Source: Madurella fahalii
Lineage: Eukaryota; Ascomycota; Sordariomycetes; Sordariales
NCBI GenBank assembly: GCA_029876055.1
Contig: CM056879.1
Location: 1,054,001-1,118,000, forward strand
DNA: 64,000 bases
Direction of reading: 5' to 3'
Shown here: piece by piece, positions 44,370 through 55,310 of the stretch
Layout of the letters: each line of letters opens with the position of its first letter
How positions within the stretch are numbered: the stretch's first letter is position 1
Program-made: the position numbers and the translations under genes
Notes under the pieces: generated by a model
Database searches by the model: none
Seen by the model: only the letters and a program-made list of their open reading frames with translations
What the model was told of the DNA's origin: nothing

Positions 44370-44720
44370 AGAGACTTCAAGGCCTCTATATAGCTTCACT
44401 ATACAAGATACTAAAGGAGAAACATCTTGAAATCAGACTAGTAGGCTTTGCAGACGACATATATCTCTTAGCTTTTGAGAAGAGCTCGAAGCTCAACTGC
44501 CGGCAACTAGAAAGGGCTTAGGCTACCTATATACAGTGGGCGAAGGCCTACAGTATAGACTTCAACCCGGCGAAAAGCGAACTAATCCACTTCAACAAAG
44601 GCCGATCCTATTGGGCTAACTCTCTCCAACTGGCCTGCCTAGCCAGGTAAGGTTATATCGTGATCTACTCTGTACCCAACGTAAGGTTCCTAGGGGTATA
44701 GCTTAATTAGAGGCTTAACT
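44370..44720 (+). pseudogene. non-LTR (LINE, Tad-like) reverse transcriptase fragment
   Basis: Read through stops: GLYIASLYKILKEKHLEIRL, then VGFADDIYLLAF (RT active-site box F-A-D-D), KLNCRQLERA, ATYIQWAKAYSIDFNPAKSE, LIHFNKGRSYWANSL and VPNVRFLGV. This is the order seen in fungal Tad/LINE ORF2. In-frame TAG/TAA codons and missing flanks show it is dead. Confidence 0.75.
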
Positions 44721-46234
44721 AATGAGTTAGGGAAATTTATCCCCATAGGACAGGGTCCCTCTAGTCAGAGAGACAGGCTTACTCAGAGAGCATTACAAGG
44801 GCTAGAACTTAGCGTAGACCCATTTTTCTTTGACACTATAAGTAGGGCCGTTCTAGCCAATACTCCTTAGATAGGAGAATCAATTCAACCTTCTTTTCTA
44901 CACTCGTTATAGGCTTAATTAACGAGCTTCTATTACGAGCAAAGTGATCTCCCTCTAATTAAGGGAGCTCTACCTACTTATATTGTTTTGATCTTGCCCA
45001 GGCTATAGGGACCCGAATTGTTGTAGTATCACCTGGCTCGTCTTGTCTATCTAGTGTGTCTAGTGTTTAGCTACCTTTGCTCTCCCCCTTTGTTTTGATG
45101 GGTATATGGGTATAGATATGTATTTCTATACCATTTTAAATAGGGGCTTTGTCAGGGAGGAGCAAAGCTCTAGGTCTAGACAGGACTACTAAACTTGTTG
45201 CTTTACAATAGACACTATTGATACTACCTAAGATGGTTCAGAATTAATTACGACGACACGTGCCTCTAGCGAGGATTACCTCGGCTAGGGATGGTATCTC
45301 GTGTTAGAAAGTTTTACTTCCCTCTAACTAGACGGATCTTGTCTTCCGACTGCTATTAAGGATTGGAAACGATACTAAGGTTAGAGAAAATTGTTAGTTA
45401 GCTACTACAAAGAGCGGTGACCTTAGTTTAGTGTAATCGAGAACACGCTGTCGTACCCGCCGGAAATGGTGCCCTTCCCAATTTGGTATAGCGCTACGCC
45501 CGAACTGCCCCGCTCGCACGGCTCAGCGCGCCCGCGGTATAAATAAGAGCCCCTTCTCTCCGACGTCCCTTTCTTGTACTCTCGACTTCCTCCCTCCATC
45601 CCTCGATCCTTTCCTTCGCTCGGTCCTTGCCTCTTTAAATGCGCTCATCACCAATGCCTCTCTGACCCCTTATTTTGCCAAGGCGGCCGTGTCCTTACCT
45701 ACCTCCTTGTCTTTCCCCTCTTTCCGGCGCCTCGAACCTGTACATCGTCTCGCTGCAGTACTTACGCTCTTTGGCAACAGTTTCCCCGAGCTCTACTCCT
45801 TACTGGTTGGCCGAGTGAGGCCTTCTGGCATTCCGGCTCATTTCGATTACGATTTTTGTCACTCTACTTACGCTGCGGCTCCAGCTCGAGTTTGAGCTTC
45901 ATCTACACGAAGCGATCAAGATCCGCCTACTTTTATTGCGCCATAGCATCTTACCTCGTCTATCCCCTTATTCTGCCAGCCAGGGCGCACCCCTTTGTAC
46001 GTGGCGCGCGACTCCGCGTCTGCCCGGTAGGTCCCTGTAAGAGCAATTTGCAATGCATGCTGATTCTGACCAGTTATAAAAATACCGTAGGTATCGACTG
46101 CATCCGATATAGAGATACTGACCTGCAGACGGAGACGTCCCCAATATACCAGGTAAGAAGAGGCCTCCTAGATAATCTTGTATTCGGACTGAATGTCGGC
46201 ACAGCTACGGCGAAGCCTGTAAGAGAGTGGTTAC
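44721..46234. other. no supported gene
   Basis: A long plus frame at 45574-46335 exists only because stops are rare in a C/T-rich stretch; it runs on into a solo LTR and has no domain. TATAAATAAG at 45538-45547 resembles a TATA box but leads to nothing I recognise. Confidence 0.35.
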
Positions 46235-46519
46235 TGTCAAAAGGGTCAGGCGCTAGTCCAAGGATCAGGATCACAGGATCTAGTGCAGGAGTCAAACCCA
46301 TGTATTCTAGTCAGCTAAAGCAGGCTGGCAGCTAACTGCGCCACTGTACGGACGTCATCCTGTACGCGTATCTCGTCTATAAAAGAAGCAATCTCTCTAG
46401 CAAAGATAGACGGGACAGAGCGAGAGCAGGAACAAGGGACAATCAACACAATCAAGAGAAGACACACAAAAATCAAAAACTGTCATTTCCCAAGATTCAG
46501 AGGTGCCGTGTTTCCGACA
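46235..46519 (-). mobile_element. solo LTR, family 1, minus, TSD GTTAC
   Basis: 285 bp, TGTCAAAAGGG...GTGTTTCCGACA on the plus strand. Perfect duplication GTTAC at 46230-46234 and 46520-46524. Confidence 0.92.
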
Positions 46520-46989
46520 GTTACGAGAACGGTATATTCACGTTCTGATTTGACTGCGATCTGTTTCTGGGTTATACGCTGCGATTCAGCCTATAGCGGA
46601 CGGGGATTGAAAGGCCGAGCTGACAACAAGCCTTTAACGACGCAGCCTAATAGAGACGAGTTCCGGAGAGAAAGAGGAGGGCGGTTCTGGTGCGGTAAGG
46701 ACAGGTAGGGGAATAGAGAAGGGAACGAGGCGGACCCTAAGATAACGTGGCCTCTTAGGCGCTCCTGCTGGCTTGCGAACGCGGTATAGGAAGCTGCGGC
46801 GCTAGCAATGTCTACGGACTCCTGATGTATAACGGGCGATCCTTGTCTTCGTCGTATTGACGGCGAGGTAGATACAGACCTTTAGAAGGCGATTGGCATT
46901 AGGATAGCGGTTGCGTATACAACGGTTCGGTGAGAGATCGCCTTGTAATTGGTGGTTCCGGTAACAGGACGACGAAGAGGAGGGGGGCC
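46520..46989. other. spacer between two opposite solo LTRs, nothing coding
   Basis: 470 bp; each flanking LTR has its own target duplication, so these are independent insertions and this spacer is not an element interior. Confidence 0.5.
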
Positions 46990-47273
46990 TGTCGGAAACA
47001 CGGCACCTCTGAATCTTGGGAAATGACAGTTCAGGATTTTATGTGTGTCTTCTCTTGATTGTGTTGATTGTCCCTCTTGTTCTCTTCGTCTCCTGTCTCC
47101 CGTCTATCTTTGCTAGAGAGATTGCTCCTTTTATAGACGAGATACGCGTATAGGATGACGTCCGTACAGTGGCGCAGTTAGCTGCCAGCCTGCTTTAGCT
47201 GACTAGAATACATGGGTTTGACTCCTGCACTAGATCCTGTGATCTTGATCCTTGGCACATGATCCTTTTGACA
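46990..47273 (+). mobile_element. solo LTR, family 1, plus, TSD GGGCC, with tRNA-like promoter boxes
   Basis: 284 bp with GGGCC at 46985-46989 and 47274-47278. Inside it TGGCGCAGTTAG (47170) and GGTTTGACTCC (47215) resemble pol III A and B boxes about 45 nt apart, the spacing of a tRNA gene. The same pair is present in the other family-1 copies. Confidence 0.9.
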
Positions 47274-48170
47274 GGGCCCAGCTTATATGGCGGGCTGGAG
47301 AGAAGGGAGATAATGTACCTGCGTTATAGTGGCTAAGCCGACCTAGGCAACTTTCGGCGGCGCTGTAGATTATGCGACATCTAAGTCAGGGCTATGAATC
47401 CGTTGCGATACAATGTTCTACCAGTGCTTCTTTTCCTGGCTAACTCCTTTCCGTCTCGGCAATTGCGTAATTGGCAGAGGTACGAGGGACCGGTAAATCG
47501 ATATCTTACGTACCTGAAGTGATATGTAATAAGGCGTTTTACAGCCGAGTATATTCCTTATAAGCCGTCGCGATTGGTAGAGCAGATAGGGAATTGGAGG
47601 CTGGGTTCAGCTGATTGCTAGCTCTGTACCCGAGTCCGAATTTCTGTATATACAGATATATTTCGCTCGTTCCCCAGTACCTAGGGGTACGAAGACGGCC
47701 AGCTTCTATGCCAAATTCTTCCTTATATCGTTCTTCCTCTAGCCTTTAGCATTATTCTGGTACTACTAGCAATATTATAGTAACAGTTAGCCTTGATTGC
47801 CAGATTTTTTACGCTCCCCCTATAGCAGCGAATCCTAAGCCTGCGAGCTACGGTCTTCTGGCTCAGAATCCCCTCTCTTTAACCGTCTCTAGATCTCCTG
47901 TATATCGGCTACCTCCGCTATCGCTGCAGGATATAGGTGATTTACAGTCTAGTGGTACCAAGCTGCTATAGAATGACCCGATCGAAATCTCTAGTGATGA
48001 CGAGTCTGACAACAATAGCCTCGACGACGGCTGGTCCGATAAAACACTCGAATCTAGTAGGGCTACCGGGATAAGTATAGGCTTGAATTTCTTATCTATA
48101 AGTGGACTATAATACTGATACACCTGAAGTAGGAAAGAATGTCGATGCTGTTCCTGGTACTAGTGGCAGC
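47274..48170. other. AT-rich DNA, no supported gene
   Basis: Stops in all frames; scraps such as the minus frame 48123-47863 show no known motif. Confidence 0.35.
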
Positions 48171-48432
48171 TGTCAAAAGGGTCAGGAAGCTGGATCCTGG
48201 ATCTGCAAAACACGAACCCGGATCAGTGTGATCCGGATTAGTACGACTCGGATAAGTGTGATCCGATCTCTCGGAGACCCGTCAACCCGGGTCTCCGTGG
48301 TCCAGGAAATTGGGAATAAGAAGGAAGTTCACCTCCGTTAGACAAGGAATAAAGAAGACATCCTCAATTTTCCATCCTGAATTTCCATCCTAAATTTAAC
48401 TCCGAACGTTCAGAGGTGCTGTGCATCCGACA
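48171..48432 (-). mobile_element. solo LTR, family 2, minus
   Basis: 262 bp, TGTCAAAAGGGTC...TGTGCATCCGACA. Flanks GCAGC and CGAGC match at three of five positions, so the duplication is decayed or the copy recombined. It contains the palindrome GAGACCCGTCAACCCGGGTCTCC and repeated GGATCAGTGTGATCC motifs. Matches 54873-55133. Confidence 0.85.
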
Positions 48433-48988
48433 CGAGCTACACCTCGAGCTATACCTCCGGCCCCAGAGTCCATGTAGCGCCGCTTCTAATTGTGGGTTTG
48501 AACTACAGTAGAGATCCGGTAGCTGCCGCCTCTCTCAGCACCGTGATCACTGTAACGACAGCGATTAGTAGAGCGACTAAGAGAGTGTGGCGGGTATACT
48601 AAGGTTGCCGGTCGATGAGAGTAATAACGACTGTGAGCTAGCTTATGCTGAACTAGCTATATAGCTACCTGCTAGGCAAGACCGTGGCAGCCTCGAGTGT
48701 GATATCGGTTGTTGTCGACATTGCGATGACGATGATAGGGACGATTATCGTTCTAACGAATATAGCGAAGCCGAGTAGGATATGAATGATCCTGTCTAGC
48801 GACTGCGACGACGAAAGTGCTGTAGGGTGACCGTTGCGGCTATTACGACCGGCGGAATGGTCCCTCAGTAGTAGGCCCGTCCGGACTATGGCGACTCCCT
48901 ATTACGACAGGCTCGGAAATCGCTGTAATGTCCAAGGCGCTGGGGTAAGTGCGGCGCTCCCTACCCGGCATTGTCATAGCAGTCGACC
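48433..48988. other. no recognised gene
   Basis: Plus-strand scraps without motif; may contain the decayed 5' part of the SANT/chromodomain gene. Confidence 0.3.
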
Positions 48989-49657
48989 TTGGAAAGTAAG
49001 AGTGAGACGGATAGCGCCCCTATAGCGAAGTTCGAGGAATGGCCCCTTGCAAACGCAGTTCTCAAACGCGTTATAATGGACGGTTCGCCGCCTACTTTTG
49101 TAGTGCAGTTCACCTGGGACCTATGTGCAAAGCACGGAATGGGGCACCATGGGACGGAGAATCGAAGCTCCGCTTCCTCAGCCAAGAAGTACCGCCCAGC
49201 GAGACAGAGTATACGGGCTACGAAGGACGGGAATTCCCTAGCTGACTCGAAGCCGACTCCAAAGAGGGCTAAATATACGTCAGAGGACGATGTGAAAATC
49301 CGTTAGCTGAAGGAGCAATGAATGTCTTGGCTTGCGATCGCCAAGTATTTCCCTGGGCGTACTGCTGGGGCCATTGAGGTGAGATATTATACCAAGCTCA
49401 AGTCCGCTGATCCCTCTCAAAGCGGGGCTCAGTAATTGTATGATCACTCTCGAGCGCCCTCTGCAATGGCTGACGACCTCGGCGAGGAGGAAGAGTGGGA
49501 GGTAGAGGAGATTTGTGGCGACAGGAAGTTGGATGACGGCGGCGTGGAGCTGCTTGTAAAGTGGAAAGGCGGGGAGGAGATATGGGAGCCTTATGAGAAC
49601 GTAGTAGAGATAGAGGCGCTTGATGATTATGAGCGCCTTTATAGCCGGTTGGTATAA
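48989..49657 (+). pseudogene. SANT/Myb-like plus chromodomain gene, RIP-broken
   Basis: One frame throughout, with three in-frame stops. First part: FEEWPLANAVLKRVIMDG, FVVQFTWDLC. Then a SANT/Myb-like block, YTSEDDVKIR-stop-LKEQ-stop-MSWLAIAKYFPGRTAGAIEVRY (49250-49395), in which TAG and TGA replace residues of the usual R-Q-L-K-E-Q-G-L-S-W. After a further TAA at 49433 a chromodomain reads EEEWEVEEICGDRKL, LLVKWKGGEEIWEPYENV. The Q-to-stop changes are C to T, as in RIP. Chromodomain cage residues (W/Y at WEVEEI, W of VKWKG, WEP) are intact, so the last 73 codons could still encode a free chromodomain. This pairing is known in fungi, often linked to mobile-element-derived genes. Confidence 0.72.
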
Positions 49658-52093
49658 ATATTGTCTGAGATTTGGCCTTGGCTGCGTAATGACTTGTGTA
49701 TCTACGTTTATCCTCTCTTGATGTGGTGATCTTTCACGTAAGCACCAGCCTTAGCGACGGGAAACCTGGAACTCTAATGGTACCTGAGCCCGGCGAGCCA
49801 AGAAAAGGCGGACTAGACAACCACAGGATCAGTCCCGAGTCAAGGGAAGTCGCACTCTGAGACAAGGCGGAGCAGCTAAACCACCCTTAATGTATAAAGA
49901 CAACCTTATCGAGCTGAAGAGCCAGGGCTTGTCATAGAAGGAGATTCATAGGCGATTTACGTAAGCCTTTCCAGACAAAGCGGAGTATGGGGTCGCTTCA
50001 GGCATATTACTGTACGAAGACAGACGGGCAAGGACAACTTGTATGCTCGGGCTCGGCTATAAATGTAAAGAGGAGTTCTTTAGTCTTTTTTTTTTAGGTC
50101 AGTTACAATCCTAGTACATTGCATTTGCATTTCTCGTCTGACGCCTTCAGCCTTCACGACAGTGACAATAGAAGAATCTGAGGCGATGTCTCAGGCCCGG
50201 TTGCAAGTCTCGTCACGTATTCGTGCTCCTCCGTCCCTATAGCGAATACCCCTCCCGGCAATAACGACAGCTTCCGGTCTTCGTTGTTGTTCAAAGGGCG
50301 CAGGTTTCTTGTCCCTATAGCTACCAGTTCTGGACCTTTCTGAGCAGATAGGAAACTTTTATAGGCAAAACCTCCATCGCCAATACTACGGTATAAGCTC
50401 GGATGGTAAGTGGGTTACGAGTGGCCTCGAAGCGGAGGTCAGAAAGGGATGTCACAAAGCAGCTTGAATATAAAAAGCGCGTGCTTGGGGAGCTAGGTGA
50501 TTTAAGGGTCAGGGCCAGAGTTGTTCTTGCCGGGCGGTATCGCTCTTCAGCTTTAGATACGAATGACAGTCCATTACTTCCTAGCTTGAACATGTTCCAT
50601 ACCAATGTTTCACAGCACCCTCAGTCCGACCCAGTTGGATAGCAATCCACCACCAATCTTCTTCACATGCGGTGTAAGTGACCTTGGTGCTAAGCTCGGA
50701 GTAACAGTATCGTGTTCGTCCTCCTCCTAGGAGGGGCTGCGCTGTCTCGGACCTTGTCGGCGGGAGGTTGCCTGTCGCCAAGGCTCGTGATTACGTAAAG
50801 AGGGGGCGACGCGATCATAAGACGCGAGTCGCCTTGTGCAATGCACTGGGGTACTAGTCAACGAGGCGGGGTAGGAGCGGAAACGAGGGGTCGAGAGTCC
50901 AAATCGAGGCAATGGCAAGGGGGAGTCGGCCGAGGAGGGAGCACTGGCAGGACATCGTATCGTGAAGGATTGATGGCCATGGCCTTGATGCCGCGTGATC
51001 CAGGGCGTCGCCGAAACTCGCCCAGGACGGCTCAGCCGACAGCTGCCAGGACGCAACACCAGATCATCATCTCCACACCAATGCATCTCTGGCGCTCGTA
51101 AAATGGTCCTCCTGTGTAAATGTCACATGAAGCACCCATGAAAGATCTGCTCTGTTCCAGCAAATTGAAGTGCTACAATGGACATCACCCAACCGCACCT
51201 AGAATTCGGCCCGAAATTCACATCGAAGAGGTCGTGGACAGTCCCGTCCTCTGGTGGAACTACTGCAGCACCTCAGGACATTTCTCGAAGTGCACAACAG
51301 GCTCCCAACTATCGTACTCGTGCCCGTTTCCTTCCCACTTCACCAGGTACTCCAGCTGCCTTTTTCGTTGTACCTTGGGTATCCTCCAGTGCTAAACTCG
51401 GCAATTGACAGTCCTACCATTGCCGTTGTCTCCGTCCTCTTCGCGAGACGTAGGCTGTAGGCCTCATTGCAGCGGTCGCCCAATAAGCGCACGCCATCTG
51501 TGTCCTGGTGCTACTCAGTGCATTGAGGCCGATAGCTAAGGGCCAAACCGCTGCAACACAATGGCGGCCGACTTACAAACCCGAGAACTAACCCCCGCAG
51601 TGAATTGGGGAAACTGACCTGACGTGCGGCAGTGGGAGACGATGTATTCGCACATGCTTTGCGCGAGGGGATAGACACAAACAAAGAAGCCTCCTAAAAC
51701 ACTTCCGTCTTTCGACTCCTGTTGCTCTGGGCGCGTGCTCGCGCCTGTCCTGCGGCGGATCGCCAGCACCGTGGAGGGCTGGCAGGGCTGGCGCGAGCTG
51801 GATCTCTTTACAGTACCGACCTCCACTTTATCGCTCAAAGTTCGGCGTACTCCCGGGCGTCAACGTCCCCCTTATAAGTACGTTTCTATCACATGGGTAT
51901 GTGGGCCGCGAAATCCGGCGTTGGCGGCTGCATGATACCCTACTGTTTTGATTGGTCTAGATTCCTTATGACCCACTCTGATGTTGGGTATACAAGCATG
52001 CGAACACGACAACCAGGATTGCCCCTGAGCATTACGTTCAAACTCACTCGCCGCAGGTTCTCCTAGTTGCCGGGCTCACGTAGTGAAATAGCG
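49658..52093. other. mixed region with two SANT-like scraps, no intact gene
   Basis: Plus strand near 49892-50060 reads NLIELKSQGLS-stop-KEIHRRF, similar in style to the SANT block upstream. The minus frame 50781-50581 contains YTACEEDWWWIAIQLGRTEG followed by AVKHWYG, also SANT-like. A TTTTTTTTT run lies at 50086-50095. Frames in 50841-51935 are open on both strands without motifs. Confidence 0.35.
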
Positions 52094-53120
52094 ATGTCTT
52101 CATCCGATGGTATACCTTCTATCACGCATACAGTGGCAGCTTCCGGCGACACCATCCTTACCCTGAACAATCCAAATGCCCAATTCGCTCTATGGGAGGG
52201 CGATAGCAACTCCCCCCCCTCTACGACGGGCTCTCCAGTCACATTCCGGGTCTCGTCACAACATTTAATCCAGGTCTCATCGGTTTTTAAGGCAGCTCTG
52301 ACCGGGTGCTGGAAAGAAGGGACCACAACCGCAGATGGATTTCACAAGATCAGCGCAGAGGATTGGGATGCTGAGGCCATACGCATCGTCTTGTGTCTGA
52401 TTCACAGCCGCACCAGATGTATCCCGCGGACCGTCACGCTTGAGATGCTGTCCAAGATCGCTGTGCTGGTAGATTATTACGGACTTCACGAGGCTCTCCA
52501 CTTTTACGCCTCACTCTGGATCGATCACCTACGATACTCGATTCCAACCACATTCGGCAGAGAACTCACCCTCTGGGTATGCGTATCCTGGATTTTCAAG
52601 GACGCCGCTATCTTCAAGGCTGTTACAAAGCTTGCTATTGAGCATAGCCCGGGAAAGTTATCAGCACTTAATCTCCCGATCCCAGAGAGGGTAATTCGTA
52701 GGTTTGGCTTAGGAGATCCAGCTTTATAGAGTAGCTAATATCGCTGTGGTAGGCCAAATCCATGCAAAAAGAGAGACGGCGCTGTGGGAAATTGGCTTTT
52801 CATTGCGGAATCTCAGACTTCAGCTTATCAATGGCGAAGTTGGCTGCTCTTTTGAATGCCGCTCTCTCCTCCTTGGCGCCTTGGCCAAGTACATGCATGA
52901 CGACGGGTTTCCCGAGGGTACAATTAAGACATCATGCGAAGGCCGTAGCTTGACAGATGCTATCAAGCGGGTCCGAGAAATGAAGTCCCCTGACAGGAAT
53001 TGGCATCAGCCCCGCGGCAGCTACTACAATTCTTGCACGGTTTCACTTGGCACTTTAACACAGGCTTTTCTCGACAAAACCGCTGGAGGTATAACTGGGC
53101 TGGGGTTATATGACCGATAA
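52094..53120 (+). CDS. BTB/POZ domain protein, 323 residues, two exons
   Basis: Exon 1 is 52094-52697 and exon 2 is 52753-53120; intron 52698-52752 (GTAGGT, branch GCTAAT, acceptor GGTAG) gives PERVI-R-QIHAKRE in frame. The start ATG at 52094 precedes MSSSDGIPSITHTVAASGDT. The fungal BTB/POZ pattern is clear: LTLNNPNAQFALWEG, VTFRVSSQHLIQVSSVFKAA, WDAEAIRIVLCLIHSR, LSKIAVLVDYYGLHEALHFY, LWVCVSWIFKDAAIFKAVTK and LNLPIPERVI. The C-terminal part has Cys residues and a TIKTSCEGRSLTDAIKRVRE block usual in this family. No stops or frameshifts. BTB domains mediate protein-protein contacts, often with cullin-3; the partner here is unknown. Unlike its neighbours it shows no RIP damage. Confidence 0.88.
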
Positions 53121-53396
53121 ACATCCGGAAAGATTGGTCATCGCCCATTGAAGAGTTTGTTGCCTCTGAGCCGTGGATGCAGACAACCCTCCTGTCGCGA
53201 GCCGGTTACAGCACAGGAGCAGATAGGGGAATTAACATGTGAAGCTCATAGGGCGGATAAAGCGCTAGCTAAAACGTATAAAGGCACTAGAACGTTCTAG
53301 GATCGAAGAAATAGCTATATAATTGCGACGTCCCCCAGGCCCCTCCTATGTCACGCTATAATAGAATAATATAGAAAATTAACATAACGTACTATT
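53121..53396. other. short intergenic spacer
   Basis: AT-rich, between the BTB gene and the 3' end of the NLR pseudogene (convergent). Nothing recognised. Confidence 0.4.
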
Positions 53397-53399
53397 TCA

Positions 53400-55310
53400 C
53401 TGATTTGAGTAACTGGACAACAGCCTCGTGCCCGTTCGCGGCAGCCAACCACAGCGGCGTCCGGCCAGAGTTATCCTTCGCGTTGACATCGACCTTGCCT
53501 GTGCTAAGTAGCTGCTGGACAACAGCCTTGTGCCCCCTCTCAGCAGCCTATAACAGCGGTGTCCAGCTATAGCTATCTTTTGCGTCGACATCAACCTTGC
53601 CTGTGCTAAGCAGCTGCTGGACAACAGCCTCGTGCCCGTTCGCGGCAGCCAACCACAGCGGCGTCCGGCCAGAGTTATCCTTCGCGTTGACATCGACCTT
53701 GCCTGTGCTAAGTAGCTGCTGGACAACAGCCTTGTGCCCCCTCTCAGCAGCCTATAACAGCGGTGTCCAGCTATAGCTATCTTTTGCGTCGACATCAACC
53801 TTGCCTGTGCTAAGCAGCTGCTGGACAACAGCCTCGTGCCCGTTCTCGGTAGCCTATAGCAGCGGCGTCCGGCCATATTCGCTATCTGTTGCGTCGACAT
53901 CGACCTTGCCTGTGCTAAGCAGCTGCTTGATAATAGCCTCGTGCCCCCTCTCAGTAGCCTATAACAGCGACGTCCAGCTATAGCTATCTTTTGCGTCGAC
54001 ATCAACCTTGCCTGTACTAAGCAGCTGCTGGACAACAGCCTCGTGCCCGTTCGCGGCAGCCTATAACAGCGGTGTCCGGCTATATTCGCTATCTATCGTG
54101 TTGACATTAACCTTGCCTGTGCTAAGCAGCAGCTGGATAACAGCCTTGTGCCCGTTCGCGGTAGCCCGCAACAGCAGCGTACAGCTATAGTTATCTTTTG
54201 CATCGATATCGGCCTTACCTATGTCGAGCAGTAGCTGGACAATAGCCTCGTGCCCGTTCTCAGCAGCTTGCAACAGCGGTATACGGCCAAAGCTATTATC
54301 TTTTGCGTCGATATCGACCTTGCCTGTGCTAAGCAGCTGCTGGACAACAGCCTCGTACCCTCTTGTAGTAGCCTATAACAGCAGTATCGAGCTATAGTTA
54401 TCTTTTGTATCGATATCGACCTTGCCTATGCCAAGTAGCAGCTGGACAACAGCCTTATACCCCTTCGCGGCAGCCTATAACAGCAGTATCCAGCTATAGT
54501 TATCTTTTATGTTAACATCGACCTTGCCTGTGCTAAGCAGCTGCTGGACAACAGCCTCGTACCCTCTTGTAGCAGCCTATAACAGCAGTATCGAGCTATA
54601 GTTATCTTTTGTATCGATATCGACCTTGCCTATACCAAGTAGCAGCTGGACAACAACCTTATACCCCTTCGCGGCAGCCTATAACAGCAGTATCCAGCTA
54701 TAGTTATCTTTTATGTCGACATCGACCTTGCTTGTACCAAGTAGCTGCTGGATAACAGTCTCGTGCCCGTTCGCGGCAGCCTATAACAGTAGTGTCCGGC
54801 TATATTCGCTATCTTTTACGTCGACATCGACCTTGTCTATGCCGAGCAGCAGCTGGACAACAGCCTCGTACCTGTCGGATGCACAGCACCTCTGAACGTT
54901 CGGAGTTAAATTTGGGATAGAAATTCAGATGTAAATTGAGGATGTCTTGTTTTCTTCCTTATCTAGCGGAGGTGAGCTTCCTTCTTATTCCCAATTTCCT
55001 GGACCACGGAGACCCGGGTTAACGGGTCTCCGAGAGATCGGATCACACTTATCCGAGTCGTACTAATCCGGATCACACTGATCCGAGTTCGTGTTTTGCA
55101 GATCCAGGATCCATCTTCTTGACCCTTTTGACAGTACCCGTTCTCGGCAGCCCGCAACAGCGACGTCCGGCCAAATCTACTGTCTTTTGCGTCGACATCG
55201 ACCTTGCCTGTGCTAAGCAGCAGCTGGATAACAGCCTCGTGCCCCCTCTCAGCAGCCTATAATAGCGGCGTCCAGCCAGATTTATCTTTCGTATCGACAT
55301 CTATAGTAAT
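53400..55310 (-). repeat. ankyrin-repeat array of the NLR pseudogene, ~102-bp units with 2-unit higher-order copies
   Basis: About 16 units, consensus GHEAVVQQLLSTGKVDVDAK. Most units carry TAG where the ankyrin consensus has Trp (LL-stop-A). Near-identical two-unit blocks of ~204 bp are repeated at about 53421-53624 / 53625-53828 and again at about 54332-54536 / 54537-54740, the mark of unequal exchange. The last, 3' most unit keeps Trp (PLWLAA). Confidence 0.9.
54873..55133 (+). mobile_element. solo LTR, family 2, inside the ankyrin array, TSD GTACC
   Basis: 261 bp, TGTCGGATGCACAGCACC...CCCTTTTGACA, with a perfect GTACC duplication at 54868-54872 and 55134-55138. Matches 48171-48432 in inverted orientation. 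Confidence 0.92.

Noticed and set aside
45574..46335. 253-codon open frame on the plus strand
   Set aside because: C/T-rich sequence with few stops, no domain, and the frame runs into a solo LTR that has its own target duplication.
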